From an uncultured Aquimarina sp. (GTDB taxonomy: Bacteria; Bacteroidota; Bacteroidia; Flavobacteriales; Flavobacteriaceae): 64,000 bases of DNA. Positions 18,615 through 27,329 of this stretch are shown here, piece after piece; within the stretch, counting starts at the first letter, position 1; each line of letters starts with the position of its first letter. The stretch lies in contig CANNBP010000005.1 of assembly GCA_947502885.1 (NCBI GenBank), positions 248,001 to 312,000 of the forward strand, written 5' to 3'. The notes under the pieces are model-generated. The model was given only the letters and a program-made list of their open reading frames with translations. It had not been told where the DNA came from and ran no database searches. The position numbers and the translations under genes were made by a program.

Positions 18615-18959
18615 ATGAAAATTATATATTGGATTACAACGATAGCATTATGCGCTATAATGTTATACTCGGCTCAGATGTATTTTTTTAAAACAGAAAT
18701 GATACAGGGGTTCTTTAAGAGTTTTAACTATCCTACCTATATAGTAATACCTCTAGCCGTTGCCAAAATTTTTGGAATAGTTGCTATCCTTACTAATAAA
18801 ATAAAATGGATTAAAGAATGGGCTTATGCAGGTTTTTTCTTTGATTTAATATTAGCTACCTTAGCCCACTATTATGCTGATCATCCTATTGGTTTATCGG
18901 CATATGCAATTCTAATTCTTATTCTTTCTTATACTACAGGCAAAAAAATAAGACCGTAA
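18615..18959 (+). CDS. DoxX-like small membrane protein
   Basis: The 114-residue protein has four predicted membrane helices (about 3-20, 42-60, 68-86 and 92-108), in the DoxX-like layout. The loop between helices 1 and 2 contains MIQGFFKSFNYPTY, typical of this group. Its biochemical role is unknown. It lies 15 bases after the previous gene and one base before rsmI, so it is in the same operon. Confidence 0.8.
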   Translation: MKIIYWITTIALCAIMLYSAQMYFFKTEMIQGFFKSFNYPTYIVIPLAVAKIFGIVAILTNKIKWIKEWAYAGFFFDLILATLAHYYADHPIGLSAYAILILILSYTTGKKIRP

Positions 18960-18960
18960 C

Positions 18961-19635
18961 ATGTCAAAATTATACATCGTTCCAACCCCTATAGGTAATC
19001 TTGAAGATATGACTTTTAGGGCGATTAAAGTACTTAATGAAGTTGATTTGATTTTAGCAGAAGATACCCGTACTAGTGGAAAGCTATTAAAACATTTCGA
19101 CATTACCACATCGATGCAAAGTCATCATATGCATAATGAGCATAGAATGATCGATCAAATTATTGGTAAATTAAAACGTGGAGAAACAATTGCCCTTATT
19201 AGTGATGCCGGAACTCCGGCAATAAGCGACCCCGGTTTTTTACTCACGCGATCTTGTGTAGAGCAAAATATTGAGGTAGATTGTCTTCCTGGAGCTACAG
19301 CCTTTGTCCCTGCTTTGGTAAATAGTGGTTTGCCAAATGATAAATTTGTTTTTGAAGGATTTTTACCTGTAAAAAAAGGAAGACAAACAAGATTAAAGTT
19401 TTTGGCAGAAGAAACTAGAACTATGATCTTTTACGAATCTCCTCATAAACTAATAAAAACTTTAGGCCATTTTAAAGAGTATTTTGGAGAAGATCGACAA
19501 GTTTCTGTATCTCGAGAAATTAGTAAACTTCATGAAGAAACCATAAGAGGAACAATTGATGAAGTGCTTGCTCATTTTGAAATTAAGCCTCCCAAAGGAG
19601 AAATTGTAATTATTCTATCTGGAAAGAAAAAATAA
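18961..19635 (+). CDS. rsmI: 16S rRNA (cytidine-1402-2'-O)-methyltransferase
   Basis: This 224-residue SAM-dependent enzyme 2'-O-methylates C1402 in the ribosomal P-site. Family hallmarks are the N-terminal LYIVPTPIGNLEDMTFRA, LAEDTRTSGKLLKHF, LISDAGTPAISDPG and LPGATAFVPALVNSGLP, ending GEIVIILSG. It is somewhat shorter than the E. coli protein because the C-terminal helical extension is missing, which is usual in Bacteroidota. Its stop overlaps the next ATG (TAATG). Confidence 0.95.
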   Translation: MSKLYIVPTPIGNLEDMTFRAIKVLNEVDLILAEDTRTSGKLLKHFDITTSMQSHHMHNEHRMIDQIIGKLKRGETIALISDAGTPAISDPGFLLTRSCVEQNIEVDCLPGATAFVPALVNSGLPNDKFVFEGFLPVKKGRQTRLKFLAEETRTMIFYESPHKLIKTLGHFKEYFGEDRQVSVSREISKLHEETIRGTIDEVLAHFEIKPPKGEIVIILSGKKK

Positions 19636-20207
19636 TGGACACGTTATTATCCAACATAAGAGCTTGCAAAGTATGTAGTGAACATTTGGCTCTTGGACCA
19701 AGACCAATCGTATCTGCACATAAAAATGCTAAAATTGCTATTATTGGTCAAGCACCAGGGACAAAAGTTCACCTTTCGGGTATTCCTTGGGATGATGCCA
19801 GCGGAAAACAACTACGAAAATGGTTAGATATCTCTGATGCAACATTTTATGACGAAACTAAAATTGCACTAATTCCTATGGGATTTTGTTATCCAGGAAA
19901 AGGAAAAAGCGGTGATCTACCCCCGCGAACAGAATGTGCTCCTTTATGGCATAATGATCTGTTCGAAAAGATGCCTAATATTCAACTTATTATATTAATC
20001 GGGTTATATGCTCAGAAATACTATTTAAGAGAAAAAATAAAAAAAAACTTAACTGAAACCGTTAAGGTCGGAAAAGAATATTTACCAAATTATTTTCCGA
20101 TGCCACACCCCTCTCCTAGAAATAGGTTTTGGATTACCAAAAACCCTTGGTTCGAAAAAGAAATGATACCAATACTTCGGGAGATCATAAAAACAGCTTT
20201 AAAATAA
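19635..20207 (+). CDS. Uracil-DNA glycosylase, family 4-like Fe-S type
   Basis: This 190-residue base-excision repair enzyme has motif A as IIGQAPG (36-42) and motif B as MPHPSPRNR. Four cysteines, C11 and C14 (CKVC) with C85 and C101 (C-x15-C), have the spacing of the [4Fe-4S] ligands in family 4 uracil-DNA glycosylases. It should excise uracil from DNA. It is translationally coupled to rsmI. Confidence 0.85.
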   Translation: MDTLLSNIRACKVCSEHLALGPRPIVSAHKNAKIAIIGQAPGTKVHLSGIPWDDASGKQLRKWLDISDATFYDETKIALIPMGFCYPGKGKSGDLPPRTECAPLWHNDLFEKMPNIQLIILIGLYAQKYYLREKIKKNLTETVKVGKEYLPNYFPMPHPSPRNRFWITKNPWFEKEMIPILREIIKTALK

Positions 20208-20227
20208 AACAACATATTATATTCAAA

Positions 20228-20584
20228 ATGACAATTACACAATTCGTAAACAGGACAACACAAGAGCCTCAAACTATAGAATTTGAGGACACTATGGCTA
20301 TTATTGAAAAATACTACGATTTTACTCCCACTGCTTTTACCAACGGAACCACACAAAATGAAGCTGGTCAAAACTCTGGATCATGTAAATTATTCTTTTT
20401 TGCAAAACTCAATAATCTTAATATTGACCAAACGCTTGCTTGTTTTGGCAAATATTATAGAGAAGATGTATTGAAACATCCAGATGCAAACGATCATCAA
20501 AACATAAGAAATTTCATCAAAAGTGGTTGGGATGGTATTTCATTTAGTCAAGATGCATTACAGTTATTAAAAGATGAAATCTAG
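20228..20584 (+). CDS. HopJ-type III effector family protein
   Basis: The 118-residue protein starts at ATG 20228 (MTITQFV); the frame is open further upstream, but that would overlap the glycosylase gene. The sequence FEDTMAIIEKYYDFTPTAFTNG, NSGSCKLFFFAKLNNL and TLACFGKYYREDVLKHP is typical of the HopJ family. Despite the name, it is widespread in non-pathogens and is probably a housekeeping protein of unknown role. No secretion signal is seen. Confidence 0.82.
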   Translation: MTITQFVNRTTQEPQTIEFEDTMAIIEKYYDFTPTAFTNGTTQNEAGQNSGSCKLFFFAKLNNLNIDQTLACFGKYYREDVLKHPDANDHQNIRNFIKSGWDGISFSQDALQLLKDEI

Positions 20585-20630
20585 TAATCGATATTCTTTT
20601 GTAACTTTTCTTTGATAAAACTACCAATAG

Positions 20631-21359
20631 ATTAATAACACCATTATAAAAAAAGAAAAAATTTCCAAAAAATTTGATTATACCCTTTTATTAGTTGCTC
20701 TTATTGTATTTACACTTTGGCAACTACCCTATTTTGGATGGATTCAGTACCCATTTCGATTATTAGGAACCTGGTTTCACGAAATGGGTCATGGACTTAC
20801 GGCATTATTAGTAGGGGGTGATTTTAAATACTTAGAGATTTACGAAAATGGTGGAGGAATTGCATACTCTACTTTAGGAGGAAGTTACCTTCCGTATCCA
20901 ATTGCAAGAACTTTTACCGCTGCCGGTGGTTTATTAGGTCCTGCAATTGTGGGAGCTTTATTAATTGCTTCAGGAAAATTTCATAAAAGTTCTATGATTG
21001 CTCTTAGAATATTGATTGGACTTATACTTCTTTCATTATTTCTATGGATTCGTTCTTTTTGGGGTATTGTAATTTTAAGTTCTTTTGCAGTTTTTTTATG
21101 CATTATTACTCTTTTTAAAAGTCGAAAACTAGAAGTCATTACCATTTTATTTTTAGGACTACAATCTACATTAAGTACCTATCTTCAACTGGACTACTTA
21201 TTTACCAAACAATTCGAAAGAGATGGAGTTATTCTAATTTCTGATACTCAAACAATTGCCGAAAACACAATAGGAACTTATTGGATGTGGGCAATCTTTA
21301 TTATTAGTATTAGTGCCTATATGCTTTGGAAAAGTTTTCGATTTTATTTTAAGAAATAA
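20631..21359 (+). CDS. M50-type membrane metalloprotease, probable ATT start
   Basis: The first ATG in this frame (20784) lies inside the zinc motif HEMGH, so a protein starting there would lose its catalytic His and Glu. The frame continues upstream without a stop to ATT at 20631, giving (M)NNTIIKKEKISKKFDY, a membrane helix (LLLVALIVFTLWQL) and GTWFHEMGHG, about 242 residues. No ATG, GTG or TTG occurs in the upstream part, so initiation at ATT is the simplest reading; a frameshift or sequencing error in the nearby A-run is the alternative. The rest has four or five further membrane helices, as in the peptidase M50B-like family. Substrate is unknown. Confidence 0.72.
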   Translation: MNNTIIKKEKISKKFDYTLLLVALIVFTLWQLPYFGWIQYPFRLLGTWFHEMGHGLTALLVGGDFKYLEIYENGGGIAYSTLGGSYLPYPIARTFTAAGGLLGPAIVGALLIASGKFHKSSMIALRILIGLILLSLFLWIRSFWGIVILSSFAVFLCIITLFKSRKLEVITILFLGLQSTLSTYLQLDYLFTKQFERDGVILISDTQTIAENTIGTYWMWAIFIISISAYMLWKSFRFYFKK

Positions 21360-21773
21360 GTAGACTTATCTACCAATAAGCAAGAAGAAGATCTATTCGT
21401 AAACTGAAAAAATAAAACCAGATGAAGTTTTTCCAATTATTATTGTTTTTGACACAGGCCAAATACAAACATGTTGTCTATTTAAGGTCATAAAACCTAC
21501 CCTATAATATTTGTTCTTTATCACATGTATCAGCTTTGATTTTGTTCATTTCATTATACAGGGGTTATTACGTGGTTTTATAGGATAACTACCCGTAAAT
21601 TGCCAGTAAAATCGCAATATATCGAGTTTTTTGGCTAACTTTAATCCACATTGTGGAGTTTAATTTTCTGAGCTTCGTCTAGAGCCTGAAAATTGTTTTT
21701 CTACTAAGCATCTAGTGAGCTTGCTCCTAGGTAATTGACATACTAAATTAATAAACCATAAATCTATAGCTAT
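21360..21773. other. Intergenic region, no gene seen
   Basis: About 410 bases without a convincing ORF. It holds a 13-base inverted repeat TCCACA-T-TGTGGA (21645-21657) and otherwise unstructured AT-rich sequence. It presumably carries the promoter of the gene at 21774. Confidence 0.5.
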
Positions 21774-22523
21774 ATGGAAAGCGTAATTACACAAGATGAC
21801 CCCCTAATGACAGATGAAGTTTTTAACTCATCTACAAGCAATTGGAAAGATGCCGATGTACTACAATTAACACACAATTTTCATAAACTTGACCTAAATC
21901 AGGGACAGTATGAGAGAGTGAACTACTTTTCTATGAAAAAAGGTCACGTTAAAAAGTTTAATAAAATACAAGAGATTAAAAAGTTTACAATGCATTTGGC
22001 ATTGGATAAAGAAAATAAGGAACATTTTACCTTCTTCCCTATTTTCGAAATTGTTGATGTAGATGGAAAAAAATACCGTTTCCCATTGCAACCTCATCAA
22101 AAACCAAAACAGGACATCGAAAAAGAAAGAACGGCTACTAATCTTGGATCTCAAATCGTACCAGCTATTTTTAAAGACATGATTGCTAAAAACTGGGAAG
22201 AGGTAGAGATGAGTTTGGTTGATGATTTATTCACAGTTAAATCAACTGGAAAACCAATGGAAAGAGTATTATATTACATTGTCTCTCCAGAATTAATTAA
22301 CCCCTATTTACCAGGTAATATAAAAGAGCTTAAATTTTATCCTGGTCTGGATATGAATAAGTTTCAGTATAAAGATATGGTATCCTTTACTCCTGTAATC
22401 GGTATCATCCCTGAAACTCCTTTAGAAACTGGTATCCATCAAATGAAAGGAATACTAGAAACTAATGGAAACGAAGTTTATGTAGAGTATTCTAGACCAT
22501 GCCCTCCTACTTGCCCTGATTAA
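21774..22523 (+). CDS. Unrecognised 249-residue soluble protein
   Basis: I do not recognise a family. There is no signal peptide or membrane segment. The central part is rich in Phe, Tyr and Lys with alternating strand-like segments (HFTFFPIFEIVDVDGKKYRF, VLYYIVSPELINPYLPG), suggesting a beta-rich fold, and the tail ends RPCPPTCPD. It is followed within 20 bases by a membrane protein and then a two-component system, so it may belong to the same unit. Confidence 0.75.
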   Translation: MESVITQDDPLMTDEVFNSSTSNWKDADVLQLTHNFHKLDLNQGQYERVNYFSMKKGHVKKFNKIQEIKKFTMHLALDKENKEHFTFFPIFEIVDVDGKKYRFPLQPHQKPKQDIEKERTATNLGSQIVPAIFKDMIAKNWEEVEMSLVDDLFTVKSTGKPMERVLYYIVSPELINPYLPGNIKELKFYPGLDMNKFQYKDMVSFTPVIGIIPETPLETGIHQMKGILETNGNEVYVEYSRPCPPTCPD

Positions 22524-22541
22524 TCTACTAAAAAATTATTG

Positions 22542-23192
22542 ATGAGTAGTGAATTCTTTGAAAATCTAAGCTTGGTTTCGTCTTTTATAGTAATAATGCC
22601 TTTACTATGTTCTGTGTTCAAATTAAAATCATTAAATAGAGTACAAATAGGATTGATTTATATACTTATAGCTGTTTTATTGGTTGAATCTATTTCTAGT
22701 ATTCTTTGGTATAAAAAACTTAACAATTTACCATTGTATCATTTTTATACTATTGTTGAGTTTTTATTAATTGTAAACATTTATAAAAAAGAGTTATCAA
22801 AAAAATTTACAAAGAAATTCTTTACTCTTCTAAGTATTGGTTTTGTAATATTTGCAATTATAAATACATTGTTTTTTCAAAATTTACAAACCTTTAATTC
22901 TAATGTAACTTCTTTGTTAGGCCTAATCGTTATTTTCTTTTCATTAAGTTATTTTTATGCCTTGCTTAAAGAAGTAAAATATAGCAGTCTAGAAACGAAT
23001 CCTATGTTTTGGATCAATTCTGGATTTTTAATTTACTTCTCAAGTAACTTAATTTTATTTTTTATTAATAATAGTGTATTCAAGGGGTCTACAGAGGCAA
23101 GTTTTACTCTTTGGGGACTTCATGCATTTATAAATATTGTATTAACCATTTTTTATACCATTGCTATATGGGTGCACCCGAAGAGGCCATAA
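22542..23192 (+). CDS. Six- or seven-helix integral membrane protein
   Basis: This 216-residue protein starts at ATG 22542; an in-frame TTG lies three bases earlier. Hydrophobic segments are spread along the whole length (for example VSSFIVIMPLLCSVF, LIYILIAVLLVESISSILW, LLGLIVIFFSLSYFYALL, INIVLTIFYTIAIW). There is no recognised domain. Its end overlaps the start of the histidine kinase gene by 25 bases, so the two are translationally coupled, and it is a candidate membrane sensing partner of that kinase. Confidence 0.75.
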   Translation: MSSEFFENLSLVSSFIVIMPLLCSVFKLKSLNRVQIGLIYILIAVLLVESISSILWYKKLNNLPLYHFYTIVEFLLIVNIYKKELSKKFTKKFFTLLSIGFVIFAIINTLFFQNLQTFNSNVTSLLGLIVIFFSLSYFYALLKEVKYSSLETNPMFWINSGFLIYFSSNLILFFINNSVFKGSTEASFTLWGLHAFINIVLTIFYTIAIWVHPKRP

Positions 23193-23947
23193 CATTTAAG
23201 ATTATAATCATTGGTATGCTAGTAATTTTTTTGCTATCATTATCAGTGATTATATTCTTTATCATCTATCAGCGTAGGTTACTTGCTCAACAGAAAAAAC
23301 ATCAAAAACTAGAGTCTGATTATCAAAAAGAATTATTAAAAACATCTATTGCCAGTCAAGAAGAAGAACGAACTCGAATTGCTAAAGAATTACACGATGA
23401 TGTGGGGGCTATGTTAACTACCACAAAATTGTATTTTGGTCAAATATCCCCACAATTATCTGGCCCTGAGTTAATGGAAATCACAAGTAAAATGAGTGGT
23501 TTTTTTGATGATATGATTCAAAGTGTACGTAGTATTTCTCAAGATTTGAGACCTGTGATATTAGAAAAGCTAGGGCTTATAGAAGCAATCCAAAGTTTGG
23601 TTCAAACTATTAACGATTCTGGAAAAATTGAAGTATCTTTTGTAAATAATGCAACACATACTATTGCCAAAACAAAAGAGCTTAATTTATATCGAATAAT
23701 TCAAGAATTGATTACTAATACACTCAAACATGCAAATGCATCGGTAATAAATATTGAATTTAAAAATGAAAAAAAATCTTTAGTCGTTATATATCAAGAC
23801 AACGGCAAAGGGCTTGACAAAAAGAACTTAATCCATGAAAAAGGACTTGGACTTAAAAATATTGAGAGTAGATTATCTATACTCTCAGGGAATATACATT
23901 TTATCGAAAGGGATTCTGGAATGAATATTAAAATTGTAATTAAATAA
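23168..23947 (+). CDS. NarL-type sensor histidine kinase (HisKA_3)
   Basis: The start ATG at 23168 (MGAPEEAITFK) is preferred over an in-frame upstream codon at 23111, because the intervening residues do not look like a kinase N-terminus. The 259-residue protein has one membrane helix (about 10-32), a coiled linker, the dimerisation/phospho-acceptor motif RIAKELHDDVGAM (H76), and an HATPase domain with QELITNTLKHANAS and DNGKGLD. There is no separate sensor domain, so sensing may depend on the overlapping membrane protein. The cognate regulator follows 28 bases later. Confidence 0.88.
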   Translation: MGAPEEAITFKIIIIGMLVIFLLSLSVIIFFIIYQRRLLAQQKKHQKLESDYQKELLKTSIASQEEERTRIAKELHDDVGAMLTTTKLYFGQISPQLSGPELMEITSKMSGFFDDMIQSVRSISQDLRPVILEKLGLIEAIQSLVQTINDSGKIEVSFVNNATHTIAKTKELNLYRIIQELITNTLKHANASVINIEFKNEKKSLVVIYQDNGKGLDKKNLIHEKGLGLKNIESRLSILSGNIHFIERDSGMNIKIVIK

Positions 23948-23975
23948 AAAACAATTAACCATTAATTACACTACT

Positions 23976-24629
23976 ATGGAAACTATTAAACTAGGACTGG
24001 TTGATGACCATAATTTATTTCGTGAAGGCATAAAGTCATTACTAAATAAAATGCCCGATATTACCTTAACATTAGAGGCTGTTAGCGGTAAAGATTTACT
24101 TGTTAAACTAAACAATAATGTTCCTGATGTTATTCTTCTAGATTTAGAAATGGAAGATATGAATGGTGTCGATACCACTTTAAAATTGCAAGAATTATAT
24201 CCAGATATAAAAATTATTATCCTCACCATGCACAAAGAAGAGCGTATGATCTCTTATCTTATGGAAGTAGGTGCCAATGGATATCTTTTAAAAGACACGA
24301 ATCAAGAAGAGTTAGAAACTGCAATTCGATCAACTTATGAGAAAGGTTTTTATTTTAACCCCTTTGTTTCTGAAGCCTTATTAAAAGGGTTAAAACATAA
24401 AGTAAACAAACCACCTACAATTAGTAAGGACTATCACCTTACAAATAGAGAACTGGAAGTACTCGAAGGAATTACTCAAGAATACACGACTGCTGAAATT
24501 GCAGAACAACTTTTTTTAAGCGTAAGAACGATAGAAGGGCACAGAAAAAACCTTATGAATAAACTAGGAGTAAAGAATACAGCGGGGCTAGTTATTAAAG
24601 CCGTAAAAGAAAAGATTATTTCTATTTAA
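23976..24629 (+). CDS. NarL/FixJ-family response regulator
   Basis: This 217-residue protein has an N-terminal receiver (1-120; D56 in VILLDLEMEDMNG, Lys in GYLLKD) and a C-terminal LuxR-type HTH (about 150-212; LTNRELEVLEGITQEYTTAE and LFLSVRTIEGHRKNLMNKLG). It is the transcriptional output of the upstream kinase. Targets are not evident from the sequence. Confidence 0.93.
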   Translation: METIKLGLVDDHNLFREGIKSLLNKMPDITLTLEAVSGKDLLVKLNNNVPDVILLDLEMEDMNGVDTTLKLQELYPDIKIIILTMHKEERMISYLMEVGANGYLLKDTNQEELETAIRSTYEKGFYFNPFVSEALLKGLKHKVNKPPTISKDYHLTNRELEVLEGITQEYTTAEIAEQLFLSVRTIEGHRKNLMNKLGVKNTAGLVIKAVKEKIISI

Positions 24630-25188
24630 GCATAGTCATTTTAAGTTTTGGTAATAAAACAAAGAACTCATAGTTAAGTCATTATATATGGTTTATTAAC
24701 TACCTCATCCTCGGATCAAGTGATCTACATAAGTGGATAACATCAAGACTTTTTTAAGAAATAAAATTCTTTTTAGAAAAATTTGGTAAATCACCTCCTG
24801 TGCAACTTTCTTTTAGGCTCTAATTTTTGTGGTATGCAAAAGAAGAAGCCAAGAGAAACAGAAGATGTATTCCATTTTAATACCCTGATCGATCCCAACA
24901 TATTTCCTGACTTATCTTTACAAACAAAAATCTCTGCATTTTCATAATATTGTATTTCTTCTTGGCAAATGGAAAGCATATGTCCAATAGTTATTGCTAG
25001 TACAAATAGCACAATTGCAACTAGTTTTACACCAATTCTTATATGAAATTACTAGAAACTGAATCAACTTATTTTTGATTCAGACGATAAAGAAAATTAA
25101 GGGATAGCAGCGTTATCGATGTATTTTATTTTGATGTATATAGCACAAAAAAAAATGACTTACTTTTGATAACACACATTCTATCATA
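24630..25188. other. Intergenic region before the TPR-AraC regulator
   Basis: About 560 bases. It contains one weakly supported minus-strand ORF (24791-25012, listed separately) and a TACTTTTG box at 25161-25168 that fits the -7 consensus and would start transcription just ahead of the ATG at 25189. No TTG lies at the usual distance upstream of that box. Confidence 0.45.
24791..25012 (-). CDS. Possible small single-helix membrane protein (GTG start)
   Basis: The ORF would start at GTG and give 73 residues: a hydrophobic N-terminus (LFVLAITIGHMLSIC) and a polar C-terminal part (EIFVCKDKSGNMLGSIRVLK) ending in basic residues. The hydrophobic stretch extends upstream in frame (VKLVAIV) before a stop. 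Composition looks protein-like, but there is no homologue I recognise and no ATG, so it may be chance or a decayed gene. Confidence 0.28.
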   Translation of the reverse strand: MLFVLAITIGHMLSICQEEIQYYENAEIFVCKDKSGNMLGSIRVLKWNTSSVSLGFFFCIPQKLEPKRKLHRR

Positions 25189-26814
25189 ATGGCACCACCC
25201 CAACATAAATTTCTATTAGGCAAATACCTTATTTTACCTTTATTTATTCTTGTGTTGAACTCCTTTTGTATTTCTGCTCAAGAAAACGATATTCAAGATG
25301 CTATAACATATATTCAACAAGCTGGGGTATTTTACGACAATGAAGATTATAAAAAAAGCATGTCCTTTTATGACAAAGCAGAACAAATAGTTAAAAAATC
25401 GCATCATGACTCTTTATTATCTTTTATATATACTAGAAAGGGTCATGTACATCTTAGAGATGGAAAAAACAAAGATGCCCTAGAGGCCTATTCAAAAGCA
25501 TTAAATATTACAGAACTAACAGGTCACAAAGAGGTTGAAATTAATGCTAATTCGGGGCTTATTGTTATTCTTAAAAGAATGAATAGATTGGACAAAGCGC
25601 TAAAAACTGCACATCATTCGCTTAAATTAATTTCGAAGACTAATTTTCATAGAAAAAGCGCTCACGCTAGCATTTTGATTCTTACTAGTGAGGTGTATTT
25701 GGATAAAGAACAATATGACTCTACATTATACTATATAGAAAAAGGGCTAGAAATAAGCAAAGAGTTAGGCTATAAAGAGGCTATTTTGGACTTATATATA
25801 AAAAAAGGAATGGTGTATTACTACCAAAAAAAATATGATACATCCTTAGGTTTTTTATTTAAAGCAAAAGACATACTATCCCAACAAGAAATTAACAATA
25901 AAACCTATCCTATAATCAATACCAATTATTTCATCGCAAATTGTTACTATCAGCAAGAATTTTATGATAAAGCAATTAGCGTATTAACGAATAGTATAAA
26001 CAACTTTACAGAAAATGATTCTCTAAAACCCCCGGCGATTAGATCTCATTTGCTACTAGCACATTGTTACAATGAAAAAAAAGAATATGAAAAGGCAAAT
26101 CTATGGAGTAATAAATATGTTAGACTAACTGAATCTTATCAAAAAGATAAGGATCAAACAGTGGATATTATCCATGAAAAAGAGACGAATAGATTTCAAA
26201 AAGAAATAGTAACTCTTAAAGCAAAACACACCAAAGACAAGCAGTCAAAAAATCTAATATTCTGGTGTCTTTTATTCGCATTAACAACGTTAAGCTATAT
26301 CATTTTTATATACATCAAAAAGCAACGATCTAATAAAGCTTTGTTTCATAAATTAATGAAAGAAATTAGCGATTTAAAATCTTTTAAGCAAACCACGGTC
26401 AACAAGAAAGAATCGCCCAAAAAAATCATTATTGATGATCATAAAGTCAACGAGATTATTACAGGCATAGAAAAATTAAAAGCGCAAGAATACTTTTTAA
26501 AGCCAGATTGTAATTTACGATCCATGGCAAAAAAATTAAAAACCAATGCCACCTATTTATCCAAAATAATAAACATTCACAAAGAAAAAAACTATACCGA
26601 TTACATTAATGAACTTAGGATCGAATATGTTTTAAAAAGATTAAGGGATGATAAAAAATTCAGGTTATTTTCTATTCAATCTATTGCAACAGAAGTTGGA
26701 TATAAAAGTAGTTACTCGCTGGTAAAGCATTTTAAGGCAAAAACAGGGATCAATCCATCCTATTATATCAAGCGTTTAAATAAAAGTTATTTAGACTCAG
26801 AAATTAGTGTATAA
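25189..26814 (+). CDS. TPR / transmembrane / AraC-HTH regulator
   Basis: This 541-residue protein has a signal peptide (about 1-31, ending CISAQ), a TPR-rich region (about 35-320; AGVFYDNEDYKKSMSFYDKA, GHVHLRDGKNKDALEAYSKA), one membrane helix (about 354-376), and a cytosolic AraC-type HTH (about 430-535; TNATYLSKIINIHKEKNYTD, IATEVGYKSSYSLVKHFKA). The topology places the TPRs in the periplasm and the HTH in the cytoplasm, a one-component membrane regulator. Two small double-glycine-leader peptides follow on the same strand. It is a paralogue of the protein at 48132, which is also next to such a peptide. Confidence 0.88.
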   Translation: MAPPQHKFLLGKYLILPLFILVLNSFCISAQENDIQDAITYIQQAGVFYDNEDYKKSMSFYDKAEQIVKKSHHDSLLSFIYTRKGHVHLRDGKNKDALEAYSKALNITELTGHKEVEINANSGLIVILKRMNRLDKALKTAHHSLKLISKTNFHRKSAHASILILTSEVYLDKEQYDSTLYYIEKGLEISKELGYKEAILDLYIKKGMVYYYQKKYDTSLGFLFKAKDILSQQEINNKTYPIINTNYFIANCYYQQEFYDKAISVLTNSINNFTENDSLKPPAIRSHLLLAHCYNEKKEYEKANLWSNKYVRLTESYQKDKDQTVDIIHEKETNRFQKEIVTLKAKHTKDKQSKNLIFWCLLFALTTLSYIIFIYIKKQRSNKALFHKLMKEISDLKSFKQTTVNKKESPKKIIIDDHKVNEIITGIEKLKAQEYFLKPDCNLRSMAKKLKTNATYLSKIINIHKEKNYTDYINELRIEYVLKRLRDDKKFRLFSIQSIATEVGYKSSYSLVKHFKAKTGINPSYYIKRLNKSYLDSEISV

Positions 26815-26951
26815 CTCATGGCTATTTTGAACAATTTAACCATAGATAATTCTTGTAAACCCATAAAATAAAATATATTTCTAACGAAATACATTTTTCT
26901 TGATTCTTATATACATAAAAAAAGGTTTATAAATAACTAAATTATCTTAAA

Positions 26952-27113
26952 ATGAAAAAAGACGGAGCAAAAAAAATCAATCTCGAAAAGTTAACAATAG
27001 CAAGGGTGAGCATAGATTCTATGAGTAAAATAGAAGGAGGATCCAGTGTTTTAACAAGTTCTCCTTCAGAAAGGAACGGATATATCATCGACTATTGTTA
27101 TAACGAAGAATAA
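26952..27113 (+). CDS. Double-glycine-leader peptide, class I lanthipeptide-like
   Basis: This 53-residue ORF has a leader KKINLEKLTIARVSIDSM, SKIEGG that matches the Bacteroidota class I lanthipeptide-type leader (KKLNL...TIARL...KIKGG). The core SSVLTSSPSERNGYIIDYCY, NEE is rich in Ser/Thr with one Cys. No LanB, LanC or transporter is nearby, so it is an orphan precursor or a secreted peptide that is not modified. A clear terminator follows. It lies 137 bases after the TPR-AraC regulator. Confidence 0.78.
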   Translation: MKKDGAKKINLEKLTIARVSIDSMSKIEGGSSVLTSSPSERNGYIIDYCYNEE

Positions 27114-27148
27114 ATATTCCTTATATCATTAGTATTCAAAATATTTCA

Positions 27149-27173
27149 CCCTGCCAATGTGCAGGGTTTTTTT
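27149..27173 (+). terminator. Terminator after the peptide gene
   Basis: CCCTGC (27149-27154) pairs with GCAGGG (27161-27166), followed by seven T residues. It ends the short peptide transcript. Confidence 0.85.
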
Positions 27174-27199
27174 ATGGCTATTTTAAACAAAATAGCCAT
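27174..27199. repeat. Perfect inverted repeat ATGGCTATTTT, with a partial copy at 26819
   Basis: ATGGCTATTTT (27174-27184) and AAAATAGCCAT (27189-27199) form an 11-base perfect hairpin directly after the terminator. The same start, ATGGCTATTTTgAACAA, occurs at 26819-26835 just after the regulator gene with one mismatch. Role unknown. Confidence 0.6.
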
Positions 27200-27329
27200 A
27201 CTTCATTTTTAACACTCCTAATTCCTATATACTTTAGTTTTCAGAATCAAAATATCTATCGTGATAAATTTTGATAAAGGGGCCGCCGAAAACCTTATCT
27301 ATAGAGTAGGTACTTAAAAACTTATTATC

